Part shown: piece by piece, positions 5,686 through 6,164 of the stretch | Position numbering within the stretch: the first letter of the stretch is position 1 | How the letters are laid out: the number at the start of each line of letters is the position of its first letter | Source of the DNA: Clostridia bacterium | Lineage (GTDB): Bacteria; Bacillota; Clostridia; Oscillospirales; CAG-272 | Reading direction: 5' to 3' | Length of the DNA stretch: 6,164 nucleotides | Assembly (NCBI GenBank): GCA_900770145.1 | Contig: CAAGJL010000295.1 | Location: 1 to 6,164 of the forward strand | Notes under the pieces: generated by a model | The model's database searches: none | The model's input: the letters and a program-made list of their open reading frames with translations, nothing else | What the model was told of the DNA's origin: nothing | Made by a program: the position numbers and the translations under genes

Positions 5686-6164
5686 ATGGAGAATGTGAGT
5701 TTTTTGATCCGGGAACTGGTAGATTACGCGTGCCGGGAGGAAATTCTGGACGTACGCGACCGCACGTATGCCACCAATGCGCTGATGGCGGCACTGCACG
5801 CGGACGACTATAACGACAGCGGGTATGCCGCAAAAGAGCGTCCGCTTGCCGAAATTCTTGCCGACCTGTTGGATTTTGCCGTGGCAAAAGGGCTGACGGG
5901 CGGCGACACCGTGGTGTACCGCGACCTGTTTGACACCAGACTGATGGGCTGTGTGACCCCCGCGCCGAGCGCGGTGATCGACCGGTTTTACGCCCTGTTC
6001 CGCGTCTCGCCGGAGGCGGCGACCGACTGGTTTTACCACCTGTGCCGCGCAAACAACTATATCCGTACCGACCGCGTCAGCCGCGACCTCAAATGGGTGG
6101 CGGAAAGCCCGTACGGGGACATTGACATTACGGTCAATCTTTCCAAGCCTGAAAAAGACCCCAA
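5686..6164 (+). CDS. galT: Class II UTP/UDP-glucose--hexose-1-phosphate uridylyltransferase, N-terminal 159 codons (cut by right edge)
   Basis: The frame opens with ATG at 5686, 9 bases after GGGAG (5672-5676), and stays open to the window edge. The product starts MENVSFLIRELVDYACREE. The segment at about residues 122-158 (NNYIRTDRVSRDLKW, then YGDIDITVNLSKPEKDP) is characteristic of the Firmicutes-type class II GalT family (TIGR01239-like), usually about 490-500 residues long. The enzyme transfers UMP between UDP-glucose and galactose-1-phosphate in the cytoplasmic Leloir pathway (EC 2.7.7.12). The visible part is N-terminal; the catalytic histidine region lies outside the window, so activity cannot be judged. 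No galK or galE is visible; any partner would lie to the right. An in-frame ATG at 5680 sits only 3 bases after the ribosome binding site and is less likely to be the start. Confidence 0.93.
   Translation, partial: MENVSFLIRELVDYACREEILDVRDRTYATNALMAALHADDYNDSGYAAKERPLAEILADLLDFAVAKGLTGGDTVVYRDLFDTRLMGCVTPAPSAVIDRFYALFRVSPEAATDWFYHLCRANNYIRTDRVSRDLKWVAESPYGDIDITVNLSKPEKDP

Overview
The window looks like chromosomal DNA from a fairly GC-rich member of the Firmicutes (Bacillota), most likely a gut-type Clostridia lineage such as the Oscillospiraceae. The grounds are strong AGGAG-type ribosome binding sites, textbook TTGACA/TATAAT promoters, a YgiQ-type radical SAM protein, a class II (Firmicutes-type) GalT, and a large secreted protein whose C-terminal domain I associate with clostridial surface proteins. 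The lineage is an inference from these features, not from a marker gene.

Layout. Positions 1-1035 (minus strand) hold the first 345 codons of a YgiQ-family radical SAM protein, cut by the left edge. The 1036-1297 gap carries divergent promoters: an extended -10 promoter for ygiQ, and a TTGACA-17-TAAAAT promoter plus an 11-bp leader hairpin for the next gene. Positions 1298-5068 (plus strand) encode a 1256-residue secreted protein. It has a signal peptide, a concanavalin-like N-terminal region, two divergent lamin-tail-like domains and a C-terminal domain of clostridial type. It is followed by two hairpins, the second a bidirectional terminator. A 46-codon orphan reading frame on the minus strand (5150-5290) ends just before that terminator and looks like the tail of a lost gene. 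It is followed by six tandem heptamers (5292-5333), a tRNA terminator, and tRNA-Leu(TAG) on the minus strand (5374-5458) with its CCA encoded. The tRNA leader (5459-5541) contains an inverted 16-nt copy of the tRNA 5' end. Divergent perfect promoters (5542-5570 minus, 5624-5652 plus) then serve the tRNA and a class II galT (5686 to the right edge).

How the parts work together. No shared pathway or operon is apparent. ygiQ, the surface protein, tRNA-Leu and galT each have their own promoter, so these are independent transcription units. The large secreted protein is the least characterised gene. The structure least explained by known features is the quasi-palindromic tRNA-Leu leader. I do not see a convincing new defence, mobile or biosynthetic system here.
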